Of a stretch of 64,000 bases of DNA, positions 10,761 to 20,292 are shown piece after piece. This DNA comes from Silene conica (lineage: Eukaryota; Streptophyta; Magnoliopsida; Caryophyllales; Caryophyllaceae): NCBI GenBank assembly GCA_029255685.2, contig CM055314.2:8202399-8266398 (forward strand). Reading direction: 5' to 3'. The position numbers and the translations under genes were made by a program. Within the stretch, counting starts at the first letter, position 1. Each line of letters begins with the position of its first letter. Below the pieces are notes generated by a model. The model did no database searches, was not told the origin of the DNA, and saw nothing but the letters and a program-made list of their open reading frames with translations.

Positions 10761-10780
10761 TTAGCCCCCAGTTCTTGTAG
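10761..10780 (-). other. Polypurine tract region of the Tat-like element
   Basis: On the minus strand the bases just before the 3' LTR read ACTGGGGGCTAA. This is a purine-rich run in the position expected for plus-strand priming. Confidence 0.6.
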
Positions 10781-10801
10781 AAATATGTTTCTGCAAGAAC
10801 T
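10770..10801. promoter_or_regulatory. Strong hairpin beside the polypurine tract
   Basis: The arms AGTTCTTGTAGAAA and TTTCTGCAAGAACT pair over 14 positions with one G-T wobble, around a 4-base loop. It lies within 10 bases of the 3' LTR, between the polypurine tract and the antisense gene promoter region. Confidence 0.6.
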
Positions 10802-10974
10802 CCTGCAGAAGTCGCGTCCAGGGCTTCGATGCGGACTTCCTTCAGAAACGCCGCGCAGGTTCAGCAGTTGAGGAGTCTTTGATATGACGTGCGTCAGTTC
10901 CAACAAATACCCTCTTTATTGCATGTTAACCACCCGCCAACTGTCCACCATTAATTTCAAATTTCAAACTTACC

Positions 10975-10990
10975 TCCCCTATTTAAACCT
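10975..10990 (+). promoter_or_regulatory. TATA-like box of the antisense gene
   Basis: CCCTATTTAAACC lies about 165 bases upstream of the antisense gene ATG at 11147, followed by a pyrimidine-rich stretch (10990-11090) typical of plant 5' untranslated regions. This is the best promoter candidate by eye, with no other support. Confidence 0.35.
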
Positions 10991-11146
10991 CCCTTTACCC
11001 TCTTTACTTTTACCATTTACTTTTCTACCATCTACTCTTCCCTTTTCTCTTTCTTAATTCTTTCAACTTCCGATCCTTCCAACCGTCACTGCTTCTCTTT
11101 TTACCGAGGTACCATTCTTTTCGCGACTTTTTCTTCAACATCTTTA

Positions 11147-13031
11147 ATGGCTGCGAATACCTTTTCTACGCGTCCCCTACTGGCTAGCAAGTACCGTGTC
11201 GACTCGTGTTTTGCTTTGTTAGATCCTTCAGTGGTCGGGGACTTTTTTCCTTTTAAGGAGGCTGATATGATTGTTCCCCGCCCTGGGCAGTTTCCTGATG
11301 CGCATTGCCCAGGGTGGACCACCTTTTATTTGTACCCCTTTTCCTTGGGCTTGTCTTTCCCATTCCCCCCTCTGGTGCAAGAATTTCTTCGGCACTCGAA
11401 ACTTCCACTTTGGCAGTTAAATCCCCATGCCTGGAGGATTCTCCTTTCTTTGTCTGAATTGAGCAGCCGCTATTCCATCGACATCTCCTTAGGGGATTTA
11501 GCCCATTTTTACGCGGTCAGGAGCTTGGGTGACGCCCAATTTACCCTTCGGGCCCACTCCAAGATTGACCTTCCTATTATCCTTCCGAAAAAGGCTAAGG
11601 ACGCCGGCTGGTCCACCCAGTTCGTCTTCGTACGAGTGGACTCGCTCCCTGCGCCTGCTGAGTACATCTTCCAGGACCCCATCACAGATAGTAAAGGTAC
11701 TGTGTGCTCTTTTTTGTTTTTCCGTTCTTGTTGCCACTCACGCCCTTACGCCTTTTTTCATGCAGGCGTGAAAGAATTAACTCCTTCAGCCGACCCCACT
11801 GAGATTTACAACAAGTTATTCGGGCTAGACGTTGACGCCCGTAGTTTCAACACCCTGTTCAGCCAAGAAGAGCCTGCAGAAATGTCTACCAGTTCGACCC
11901 AGACCAAGAAAACGCCCACGGAGCTGCTGGCCGAACGTAGGAAAATGATGCTGGTTTCATCGGTCAAGCCTTTATCCAAAAGGAAGTTGGAGCCCGGAGA
12001 ATCCCTGCCTGTTCCGAAGAAGGCCGCCGTGTGCACCCCTGCTGAGTCATCCCCCTCCGTTACCCCTTTTGGTCCTCCTCCTCCAGCCGTATCCTCCAGG
12101 ACACGCCACAGAGCTTCCACTTCTACTGCTTTGGCCAAGAAATCTGCCGCCCCTATCATTGAGGACCTAAGTGAGGACATCATCCGCCTGCCAGAGGGCT
12201 TTAGCTGCCAACTGGAGGAGGATCCTTGGCCTGCTATGGGTCGCCTGCTGACTCCAGGTTCTAAGGCAGCGTTGACGGGCCAACCTTTGATGCCATTGTG
12301 GCGTCAGGCTGCGGAGGACATCTTCTCGGTAAGTTTCTCTCCTTCCCCTCCGTTCGTTTGTGCTTCCGTTTTGGTTGGCTGATGTCTTTCCTGGGCTCCC
12401 TTTTCAGGGCTTCCAGAAGGTGTTGATGGGGTGCAGCGAGACCGAGGTTGCACTTCGAGAGGCTGAGACCGGGCTGGACGCCGAGAGGGGGCTCAGCAGG
12501 AAGAAGGCAGAGGATTTGGCCCGCTGCCAGGCGAGGGTGAAGGAGCTTGAGGATGCCCTTGAGGAGCAGGGTAGGAAGAGAGCAGAAGAACTTGCTGAGT
12601 TGCGCAGGGAGAGGGACCAGGCCTTAGCGGAGCAGGGCGCGCGGTTGAGAGCCGTGGTGACCAAGAAGAAGAAGTTGTCCCAGCTGTTGTATAACATGAC
12701 TACCTTCTCCGCCCTGGAGGCGAGAATATCCTGCATGGAAGAGTTTGGGAAGGGGGAGCATACTGCCTGGAGCTTGGAGGATGAGAGGAAACTCATGGAG
12801 CAGATGTTTCCGGTGCCTCCTGCGCTGCCGGACTTTTCTGATCTTAACCCCGATGGATCCCTCCGCTCTCCAATTCCTGGCTCTCCTGAGGTTCAGAGCG
12901 CCCCTCCAGGATCCCCTGTTCCGGTCCGCGTCTTTCGGGATCAGCTTGTTGACGTTGCTGCGGAGGCGGGCTCCTCTTCCACTCGGCACTCTGGTGGTGA
13001 GCAGGTCGAGGGGGAGGCTCCTGATGCTTAG
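11147..13031 (+). CDS. Antisense accessory gene of the Tat element (gypsy-type transposon domain plus coiled coil), spliced
   Basis: The gene lies opposite to pol inside the element. Predicted exons are 11147-11696, 11766-12328 and 12408-13031. The introns at 11697-11765 (GT...TTCATGCAG) and 12329-12407 (GTAAGT...TTTTCAG) are short. Removing both keeps one frame of 578 codons and joins two open frames that are otherwise out of phase. Residues about 20-150 (PGWTTFYLYPFSLGLSF, then LNPHAWRILLSL) match the plant 'putative gypsy type transposon' family (Pfam Transposase_28, from memory). A basic stretch (KRKLEPGESLPVPKKA) may be a nuclear localisation signal. The last exon begins with a charged coiled coil (AETGLDAERGLSRKKAEDLA and onwards) and ends in a Pro/Ser-rich tail. 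Tat elements are known to carry extra ORFs in this region, some in antisense. The function is unknown. The gene converges on pol, so overlapping transcripts could form double-stranded RNA. Confidence 0.75.
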
Positions 13032-13702
13032 TTTCTGCGCCCTTGGTGGCATCCTGATTTAGTTATTTTGTTGCTCGTTTTGTTGGCTGGGCTAGTGCCC
13101 TGAATATTCTGTGCCCTGGGCCCTGCGTGGCGGGCCTTTATTTGCTTTTGCTTTTCTTTGGTACTTTGAACTCCTTCCTGGGTGATCCCAGGGATTTTTG
13201 GCAGCCGTTTGTGCTGCCTTTTTAAGTATGCGTCTGTGGGCGCTTTTTATGCTCTGCGTGTTTCTCTTTTTATTTTCTGTTTGTGCATGCTCGTGTATTT
13301 TTTGGCCATGTGTGGGTGCTGGCTTCAGGGTATACCCATCTCAGTCAGAGGCTGCCAGGCTTTCGTGAGTGCTAGGTATCGTGGGCGACAGTGTCCCAGC
13401 TGCTTGTACTTTGCCGTACTCACGCAATGTTTCGTTTTTTGAGTGTGACTTGACTCAGGTTTTTGAGTGATAGCATTCTGCAAGTATTCATGATAAAAAA
13501 TACCTCGAATATATTCTCATTGATCGCCAAATTGTTTCTGTTTTTCGAATAATTCCCTCAGGATGGCTGGATCCTGGGGGTGATACATTGGGGTATGACT
13601 TAAAGTACGAAATGTTTAAACATAGAATAAGTAAGTAAATACCCTAGGATTAGGATGTAGATTCTGGGCGCGGACTCTGAAAGAACATCCCAGTCTGCTC
13701 CC
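13032..13702. other. Convergent 3' region between antisense gene and pol
   Basis: There is no gene in these 671 bases. They must hold the 3' ends of the antisense transcript and the sequence after the pol stop codon. Confidence 0.5.
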
Positions 13703-16700
13703 TTACACGTGATACTTCTTTAGGTGAAGGATATTCCAGGGTCTGGGCACCATTTTCCCTTCCATATCCATCAGCCTGTAGGACCCACTTCCCGTTGCAC
13801 TTTCCACCTGGTAGGGCCCCTCCCAATTGTAGGCAAACTTTCCGGCACTTGTATTCTTTGTATTCTGGAATACTTTCCTGAGGACTAGGTCTCCTACCTG
13901 GAGGGTCCTGATCTTCACATTCTTGTTGTAACTCCTTGCCACCATTTGTTTGTAGGCGGCCATTCTGATGGCAGCGCTGGTTCTGAGCTCATCTATCGTG
14001 TCCAGGCTGCTGTCCATTTCTGTCTGATTGCGCTCTTCTGTTAGGCAGCCGTACCTCTGTGTTGGTACTTTTACCTCTGCTGGGATGACAGCTTCTGCTC
14101 CGAACACTAGGCTGAATGGGGTTTGGCCCGTTGCTGTCTTTGGGGTGGTCCTGTCAGACCAGAGAACTAAGGGCAACTCGTCTGCCCACTTTCCTCCAGC
14201 TTCCTCCAGTCTTCTTTTCATGTTGTCCATGACTATCCTGTTGCTGGATTCTGCCTGACCATTCGTCTGGGGGTACCTGGGGGCAGCTTTTAGTAGGGTG
14301 ATATTCCAACTAGCACAAAATGCTTCGGTTTTGTTAGATATGAACTGTGAGCCGTTGTCACATACTATTTCAGAGGGTATACCGAATCTGCAGATTATGT
14401 TTCGTTTAAGGAAAGATATCACCTGATTTTCTGTGATCTGGGGGAAGGCTTCTGCTTCTATCCATTTGGAGAAGTAGTCTGTTAGTGCGAGCATGTAGGT
14501 TCTGTTCCCAGGTGCTCTGGGCAGTGGTCCTACTATGTCCATTCCCCATTTCATGAACGGCCATGGCGATATGATCGGGTGCAGAGGTTCAGCGGGCTGA
14601 TGCGTGACAGGGGCGTGTCTCTGGCAGGCTTCACATTTCTTGGCCAGTTCTACGGCATCTCTTCGTATCGTCGGCCAGAAGTATCCCATTCTGATTGCTT
14701 TGTTGGATAAGCTCTTGCCCCCTGCATGATTTCCGCAGTCTCCGCTGTGGAGATCGTGCAAGACCGTCTGCGCCTCTCCATCGCCCAAACACCTCAGGTA
14801 GGGTCCTGCGAGAGATTTCCTGAACAGCACATCATCTATTAGTATGAATCTGGAAGCTTTCATTTTGAATCCCCTTACCTCTTTCTTGTCAGCGGGTAGG
14901 GTTCCGTCTTTCAACCATCTTCGGTAGGGTGACCTCCAGTCTTCTGGTTGCTCCGTTGTGTTGCTGAGGACGCCTAATCCTGCCTCCCATTGGGTGCTGG
15001 AGTTTTCAACTTCTCGGTCCTCCTGGGAAGTTGAGGGTTCCAGCACATGGGTGATGGGAATTGAGGAGACGTCTCCGGGCTTGAATGTTGCCCCCAGGTT
15101 GGCCAGCGCGTCTGCTTCCGCGTTCTGCTCCCTGGGGATTTGCTCTATTTTAAAGGTGATGAACCTTGTCTGTCGGTCTTTGACTACCTCTAGGTATGCC
15201 GCCATCCTGGGGTCTTTGGCTTCGTATTCGCCGTTGATATGATTTACTATGAGTTGTGAGTCACTGAATGCCTGCAGGTATCTGACCTTGAGGTCCAAGG
15301 CCAGCTGGAGTCCCTGGATCAGGGCCTCGTACTCTGCCACGTTGTTGGTTGCTGGAAACTCACATCGTACTGCCTGCACGATCATATCTCCATGAGGGGA
15401 TCTGAGTACCATTCCTACCCCCGCTCCTCGACTATTAGAGGCTCCGTCTACGTGCAGCGTCCAGCAATTCTCCTCAGAGTCCATTTCTGGGGGTAGGATT
15501 TCCCTGGCCGCCTCCTTCTCCATACCTGGGCTGAAATCAGAGACAAAGTCTGCAAGGGCTTGCGATTTTATCGCAGTCCTCGTTTCGAATTTCAGGTCAT
15601 AGCCGCTCAGGTGGACTGACCATTTAGACATTCTTCCGGAAAGCTCCGGTTTACTCAATATGGGTCTTAGAGGGTAGCTAGTTAAGACCGATATGGAATG
15701 AGACTCGAAGTAAGGTCTCAGTTTATATGAAGCTGTAACTAGAGCAAGGACGAGTTTTTCGGGAGCAGTGTACCTGGTCTCTGCAGGTAGCAGAGACTTA
15801 CTGATGTAGTAGATTGGATGCTGCGTCCCCTCGTGTTCCCGTACCAGCACTGCGCTTACCGCTACCTCGGTTACTGACAGATATAGGTACAGCGGCTCCC
15901 CCTGCTCCGGTTTGGATAGGAGTGGTGGGGAGCTGAGGTACTTCTTCAGATCTGTGAACGCCTGCTCGTGCTCCTCTGTCCATTCAAATCTCTTGCTCTT
16001 CCGCAGTATGTCGTAAAACAGTCGGCATCTGTCGGAGGATCTGGAGATAAACCTGTTCAGGGCCGCCACCCTGCCGGTCAATTTCTGCACGTCTTTTGGC
16101 TTCTGGGGGGATTCCAGCTGTAAGAGCGCTTTGATCTGTTCACTGCTTGCCTCGATTCCCCTTTGCGTGACCATGTATCCCAGGAACTTTCCGCTGGAAA
16201 CTCCGAACGTGCACTTGGAGGGGTTAAGCTTCATCTGGTATTTTCTGAGGATGCCGAAGGTCTCTTCTAAATGCTGGGCGTGCTGGCTGGCTGCTCTGGA
16301 CTTGACAACCATGTCGTCTATGTAGACTTCCATGGTTTTGCCGATTTGATCTTTGAACATCATGTTCACCAGCCTCTGATATGTGGATCCTGCATTTTTT
16401 AAACCGAACGGCATAACATTATAGCAATAGATACCTCTTTCAGACCTGAATGCTGTCTTCTCCTGGTCTTCCGGATGCATTTTGATCTGGTTGTATCCGC
16501 TCCAGGCGTCCAGGAATGTTAGCATCTCGTGTCCCGCGGTTGCGTCCACCATTGCATCTATGTGCGGTAGAGGGAACGGGTCCTTAGGACACGCCTTGTT
16601 GAGGTCGGTGAAGTCTACACACACCCTCCATTTTCCGTTCTTTTTGGGGACCACCACCACGTTGGATAACCACTCTGGATAGGTCACTTCTCTGATCTTC

Positions 16701-17035
16701 CCTGCGGCCAGGAGGTCGTCCACCTCCTGGTTTATCACCTGATTTCTTTCTGCGGCAAACTTTCTTCGTTTTTGCTGGACCGGCTTGTAGCCGGGGCTTA
16801 CACTTAACCTGTGTGAAATTACATTTGGGTCTATCCCCACCATGTCCTCGTGGGACCATGCAAAGCAGTCAATGTTATCTTTTAAAAGTTTTAGAAGTTC
16901 TGAGCGAACGGTACCTGTACACTCTGCTCCCACCAGCACCTTCCTTTCTGGATGCAGCGGATCTAGGGGAATCTCCTCTACCTCCACTTGAGGAGGCTCC
17001 TCGTAGGTTCCCCTGACCTGCTTTGCCTGTGATTG
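13703..17035 (-). CDS. pol: Tat-like pol: RT, RNase H, archaeal-type RNase H, integrase
   Basis: The frame runs from the UAG at 17036-17038 to the stop at 13703. It is in the same frame as gag-protease, and its first Met codon lies about 65 codons in. It is therefore probably made as a readthrough or fusion product. Domains in order: reverse transcriptase with CVDFTDLNKACPKDPFPLP and the YIDDMVV active site (near residue 240); gypsy RNase H region (SKPEQGEPLYLYLSV to ADFVSDF); a second RNase H with DGASNSRGAGVGMVL, NVAEYEALI, SDSQLIVNHI and EADALANLGA, as in the Tat lineage; integrase with a zinc-finger region (CEACQRHA) and the D, D, E residues in MDIVGP, CDNGSQF and QAESSNR; and a C-terminal GDLVLRKV region ending NILHLKKYHV. 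I see no stop or frameshift. These enzymes copy the element RNA and insert the DNA. Confidence 0.93.
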   Translation of the reverse strand, partial: QSQAKQVRGTYEEPPQVEVEEIPLDPLHPERKVLVGAECTGTVRSELLKLLKDNIDCFAWSHEDMVGIDPNVISHRLSVSPGYKPVQQKRRKFAAERNQVINQEVDDLLAAGKIREVTYPEWLSNVVVVPKKNGKWRVCVDFTDLNKACPKDPFPLPHIDAMVDATAGHEMLTFLDAWSGYNQIKMHPEDQEKTAFRSERGIYCYNVMPFGLKNAGSTYQRLVNMMFKDQIGKTMEVYIDDMVVKSRAASQHAQHLEETFGILRKYQMKLNPSKCTFGVSSGKFLGYMVTQRGIEASSEQIKALLQLESPQKPKDVQKLTGRVAALNRFISRSSDRCRLFYDILRKSKRFEWTEEHEQAFTDLKKYLSSPPLLSKPEQGEPLYLYLSVTEVAVSAVLVREHEGTQHPIYYISKSLLPAETRYTAPEKLVLALVTASYKLRPYFESHSISVLTSYPLRPILSKPELSGRMSKWSVHLSGYDLKFETRTAIKSQALADFVSDFSPGMEKEAAREILPPEMDSEENCWTLHVDGASNSRGAGVGMVLRSPHGDMIVQAVRCEFPATNNVAEYEALIQGLQLALDLKVRYLQAFSDSQLIVNHINGEYEAKDPRMAAYLEVVKDRQTRFITFKIEQIPREQNAEADALANLGATFKPGDVSSIPITHVLEPSTSQEDREVENSSTQWEAGLGVLSNTTEQPEDWRSPYRRWLKDGTLPADKKEVRGFKMKASRFILIDDVLFRKSLAGPYLRCLGDGEAQTVLHDLHSGDCGNHAGGKSLSNKAIRMGYFWPTIRRDAVELAKKCEACQRHAPVTHQPAEPLHPIISPWPFMKWGMDIVGPLPRAPGNRTYMLALTDYFSKWIEAEAFPQITENQVISFLKRNIICRFGIPSEIVCDNGSQFISNKTEAFCASWNITLLKAAPRYPQTNGQAESSNRIVMDNMKRRLEEAGGKWADELPLVLWSDRTTPKTATGQTPFSLVFGAEAVIPAEVKVPTQRYGCLTEERNQTEMDSSLDTIDELRTSAAIRMAAYKQMVARSYNKNVKIRTLQVGDLVLRKVFQNTKNTSAGKFAYNWEGPYQVESATGSGSYRLMDMEGKMVPRPWNILHLKKYHV

Positions 17036-17047
17036 CTATGCTGGGGG
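17036..17047 (-). promoter_or_regulatory. Leaky-stop context between protease and RT (UAG CAA UCA)
   Basis: On the minus strand the gag-protease frame ends at TAG (17038-17036), followed directly by CAATCA. This fits the CARYYA consensus that makes UAG readable in plants (tobacco mosaic virus type). The downstream frame is the same frame and stays open for about 1,110 codons. It opens without a nearby Met codon. The alternative is a simple nonsense mutation. Confidence 0.6.
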
Positions 17048-19570
17048 AGGGGTGGCTGTAGGTTTGAGGGCCACCTTGTAACAGCTCCTGGCTTCTTCCT
17101 GGTTTCCCCTTATGGTCTGGACCCCCCACGGTGTAGGGAATTTGAGGCACTGGTGGTATGAAGACGGGATGGCTTTCATATCATGTATCCACGGTCTGCC
17201 CAGGATGACGTTGTAGGTGGAGGGACCGTCAATTACCAGGTACCTCACCTGCTTGTTGACTCCTCCTGCATAGGTTGGGATCATGATTTCTCCGAGCGAA
17301 TGCTTCGTTTCTCCGCTGAACCCTACCAACGGAACTGCCTTCTTGGTCAGGTCTGCTTCCCCAAATCCCATGCTTTTCAGCGTCTCCAGCATGATGATGT
17401 TGACCGAGCTTCCTGTGTCTACCAAGATCTTCTTCACCCTGCAGTTCCCTATGGATAGGGTGATGATCAGGGCGTCGTCATGGTACTCGGCACCTTCTTC
17501 TACATCAGTCTCGTCAAAGCTGACGACTGGTAGATCCTGGGTACTGATCCTGCAAGAGGATTCTGGCCTGTCTCCTTTGGTCCGGGTAGCGTGCCTCTTG
17601 GCTGCAGAATAGGTAAGTCCGCATAGCTCCGAGCCCCCTGTTATCACGTTAATAGTTCTAGTACAGAGAGGTGGGCTAGAGGGTGCTACCTGGCGGGCTG
17701 CGTTCACCTTGGTTCCTTTCGGCAAGATGTGGTTCAGATGACCTTGTTCGTACTGGTACCGGACCTCTTTTCTGAGGGTGATGCAATCTTCGGTTGTATG
17801 CCCGATGTCTTCATTGTGAAAGTCACACCTCAGATTGGTGTCCCTTCCATCCTTACTTCTTTCCTCTGCCCGTTTCTTGGGCCACTTCACTTTTTCTCCC
17901 AACTCCTTCAGTGTTTTGATGAGACCTGCGAGATTAACAGTAAAACCGTATTCCTGTACCTTTGGCGGCAGATTTGGGTCGTTCTTCCAGTTTTTCCCTC
18001 CAGAAACCTTTTGTACTGGCCTGCTGTATGGCTTTGACCTTTCTTGTCTGTCCGCTGCTGGTGCCTTTCTGCTGGTGGAAGCGGAGCTGCAACTGATCCT
18101 CCTGGGCCCTGCATCTTCTTCCAGTCGGATGGCATCCAGCGCCTTTTGCTGAACCTGAGCGTAAGCCGTGCACGGCCACTTAGTTAGCTCCTTGTATAGG
18201 TCGGAGGCCTGTGGTAGCCCCCAGCGAAAGGCGTGGATGGCAGCTTTCTCCTCGCAGTGGGGGATGGACACCATCTCCTTGTTGAATCTGGCTAGGTAGT
18301 CTCTGGTAGATTCATGATCGCCTTGCTGGATCTCGTAGAGGTCGCTGCTTTGTTTCTCTGGCCGCCGGCTGCTGGCGAATTGCTGATTGAACGCGTTCAC
18401 CAGGTTGGCAAAGCTGGAGATGCTCGAGTTGGGCAGGTTTACGAACCACTGGAGGGCCGCTCCTGAGAGAGTGGATCCGAACCCCTCGCACATGCATGCC
18501 TCCTTCAGGGACCCCGAGGCCGTTATTACCATCATCTTCTGCTTGTATTGGTTGATATGGTCTATTGGATCGGCCGTTCCGTCGTAGCTGGTCATGTTTG
18601 GAGGAGTGAACCCCTTGGGCACGTCCACCGAGACGATGTTGTGGGTGAACGGCGAGTCTGCATAGCTGTCCGGGGCTGCTTTCTCCAGCGGCCTTGGCAT
18701 TCCCGGTATGCGGCTGACCAGGTCCCATAGCTCCTTGTATTGGTGTTCCCAAGGGTTTGGTCCTGCACAAGGGTTAGCGAAATTCCAAGGAGTAGTGTGA
18801 GTGGAAGGTGTATACCCTGATGTTCCTGGAGCCTGCATGACCATGGGCTGGCTGGGCGCCTGTAGGCCCATTGGCACGGTGTGAACTATTGATGGTGTTT
18901 GCTGGATGGGATATCCCGCTGAGCCAGTCCCCGGCGGAGGCGGTTGCCTTGCTGATGACCCTTCCCCTTGTGTCCAGACTGAGGTTGGGGTGAAAAAAGG
19001 TCCTGCATTACCATGTTGGTTAGTGATAATAGGTGGCCTTACAGATGCGTTACCTGGGGCCCCCGTTTGAGGTGGCGGTGAATCTAAGTTGACGGAGAGG
19101 TAACCCAAGCCTGTCGGGGTGATCCTTCCTGAAGGTGCTGTCCCCGAGAGATCCAGCCTGGTGACTATCTCGCTGGGAATGGCCCTGGTTTCGCCTCTGC
19201 TCCCGGGAGGTCTTGGGATTCCTGCTTCTGCGCCTGTGGAGACGCGCGGGGGTTGATTTTGAGCCGTTGCTAGTTTCCTGAGCTCCTGGTTGTCTTTCCT
19301 CAGGTTGTCGACTGCTTGGTGGAGGGTGAATATCCCTTCCATCATCGTCTTCCACATGTCTGGGGTGGGAGCACCCGCCGGGCCTGAGCTGGCCGCCGCA
19401 TCGCTGCTGGTGGCGCCTGACTGCGCCTGGGGAGTGCCGACAACAAGGGGAGTGCTGGCAGCTGCGGGAATGTCCACGATCACAGGAGTACTGACTGCGA
19501 CAGGGATGGGCGAAGTTTCTGCTGCCGCCGAGATGGGTTGTGAGGTTGCTTGAGGAGTTGGGTTTGTCAT
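17036..19570 (-). CDS. gag: Tat-like gag-protease polyprotein
   Basis: It has 844 residues from an ATG at 19570, about 60 bases inside the primer site. The first 300 residues are low-complexity, rich in Pro, Ala, Ser and Thr. The capsid-like core follows (GAALQWFVNLP, SFANLVNAFNQQF, then STRDYLARFNKEM). Near residue 590 is a Cys/His cluster (CDFHNEDIGHTTEDC) that can serve as a nucleocapsid motif. The aspartic protease has the active site ILVDTGSSVNI near residue 715 and a second motif VILGRPWIHDM. Gag packages element RNA and the protease matures the products. The frame ends in a single TAG that separates it from pol. Confidence 0.92.
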   Translation of the reverse strand: MTNPTPQATSQPISAAAETSPIPVAVSTPVIVDIPAAASTPLVVGTPQAQSGATSSDAAASSGPAGAPTPDMWKTMMEGIFTLHQAVDNLRKDNQELRKLATAQNQPPRVSTGAEAGIPRPPGSRGETRAIPSEIVTRLDLSGTAPSGRITPTGLGYLSVNLDSPPPQTGAPGNASVRPPIITNQHGNAGPFFTPTSVWTQGEGSSARQPPPPGTGSAGYPIQQTPSIVHTVPMGLQAPSQPMVMQAPGTSGYTPSTHTTPWNFANPCAGPNPWEHQYKELWDLVSRIPGMPRPLEKAAPDSYADSPFTHNIVSVDVPKGFTPPNMTSYDGTADPIDHINQYKQKMMVITASGSLKEACMCEGFGSTLSGAALQWFVNLPNSSISSFANLVNAFNQQFASSRRPEKQSSDLYEIQQGDHESTRDYLARFNKEMVSIPHCEEKAAIHAFRWGLPQASDLYKELTKWPCTAYAQVQQKALDAIRLEEDAGPRRISCSSASTSRKAPAADRQERSKPYSRPVQKVSGGKNWKNDPNLPPKVQEYGFTVNLAGLIKTLKELGEKVKWPKKRAEERSKDGRDTNLRCDFHNEDIGHTTEDCITLRKEVRYQYEQGHLNHILPKGTKVNAARQVAPSSPPLCTRTINVITGGSELCGLTYSAAKRHATRTKGDRPESSCRISTQDLPVVSFDETDVEEGAEYHDDALIITLSIGNCRVKKILVDTGSSVNIIMLETLKSMGFGEADLTKKAVPLVGFSGETKHSLGEIMIPTYAGGVNKQVRYLVIDGPSTYNVILGRPWIHDMKAIPSSYHQCLKFPTPWGVQTIRGNQEEARSCYKVALKPTATPPPA

Positions 19571-19630
19571 TTTTGAGAGTTTTCTTGAGGGTTTTAGGAT
19601 TTGATGTTTTTTGGTTGAATAATCACTATA

Positions 19631-19648
19631 GCCCCACGGTGGGCGCCA
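19631..19648 (-). other. Primer binding site of the Tat-like element
   Basis: Three bases inside the 5' LTR the minus strand reads TGGCGCCCACCGTGGGGC. TGGCGCC-type primer sites are common in Tat and Athila elements. I have not matched it to a specific tRNA. Confidence 0.7.
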
Positions 19649-19651
19649 AAA

Positions 19652-20287
19652 TGTTTAGGTCAAAATTTACCTAAGGTAGTTTCTATGAGGTTATAATGAT
19701 TTCAAGCCAAGATTATAGTTGAATAGACGAATTAAATGTGTTTGCTAAGTAAGAAGAAGAAGTGTAATGAAGAAGAGAATTGATCACGCAGAAATCCCTT
19801 GGGGAAAAACTGCGGGAGGGATGTTTCCTCCAAGTTTCTACTAGAATTATCCTTCAGAGAGTGATTGTGAGTACAAGTGTTTTGCTTTTTCTTAGTGTTG
19901 TATGTATGCTAGGTAAGATAACGAATGAATGTTCTATGCACAATGTTTACATATTTATACAAGTCTTAGAGCTATTGACCGTTGGATTAAGGTCTAATCC
20001 AACGGATCTTTCTTCTCTTCTTTGCCTATTTCGGGTGCTTTCCTTCTACTCGCTTTTTCTGACGGAGGCTGGCTGTGTGGCCATTTCAGGCAATCTCGAG
20101 TTCCGCTTCCTTTGGACTTTTCTTCCTTCTCGTTCCTGCCGTCCTCTTCCTTCCTTTACAATCTTCTTTTTGTATTGACTTACTACCTCCTTTGCTTTAT
20201 TGACTTTGGTATCCAATGCATGCTTTTCCTCCAATCAAATAGTGCCATGTGTTGACCTATAAAAATGGTGATTTTTAGGGTATAACA
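19652..20287 (-). repeat. 5' LTR of the Tat-like element (636 bp)
   Basis: It is the same length as the 3' LTR and nearly identical. On the minus strand it carries a TATAAATAT box (19959-19951) about 330 bases from its start. The perfect palindrome at 19979-20005 is just upstream of that box. Confidence 0.95.
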
Positions 20288-20292
20288 GTTAC

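Larger units (their letters stand above)
10125..20287 (-). mobile_element. Complete Tat/Retand-like Ty3/gypsy LTR retrotransposon
   Basis: The element is 10,163 bp with two 636-bp LTRs that start TGTTTAGG and end TATAACA. They differ by one base that I noticed (GGTTG/GGCTG near 10547/20074). The target duplication GTTAC is perfect (10120-10124 and 20288-20292). In element sense (minus strand) the order is 5' LTR, primer site, gag-protease, pol (RT, RNase H, a second archaeal-type RNase H, integrase), a long 3' region with a gene on the opposite strand, polypurine tract and 3' LTR. The second RNase H and the extra antisense ORF point to the Tat lineage (Retand-like). The element is clearly richer in G and C than its flanks. 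Near-identical LTRs and long uninterrupted frames suggest a recent insertion. Confidence 0.95.

Noticed and set aside
17183-18152. Several plus-strand ORFs opposite Tat-like gag
   Set aside because: They are shadows of the GC-rich gag-protease frame with no splice or domain evidence.
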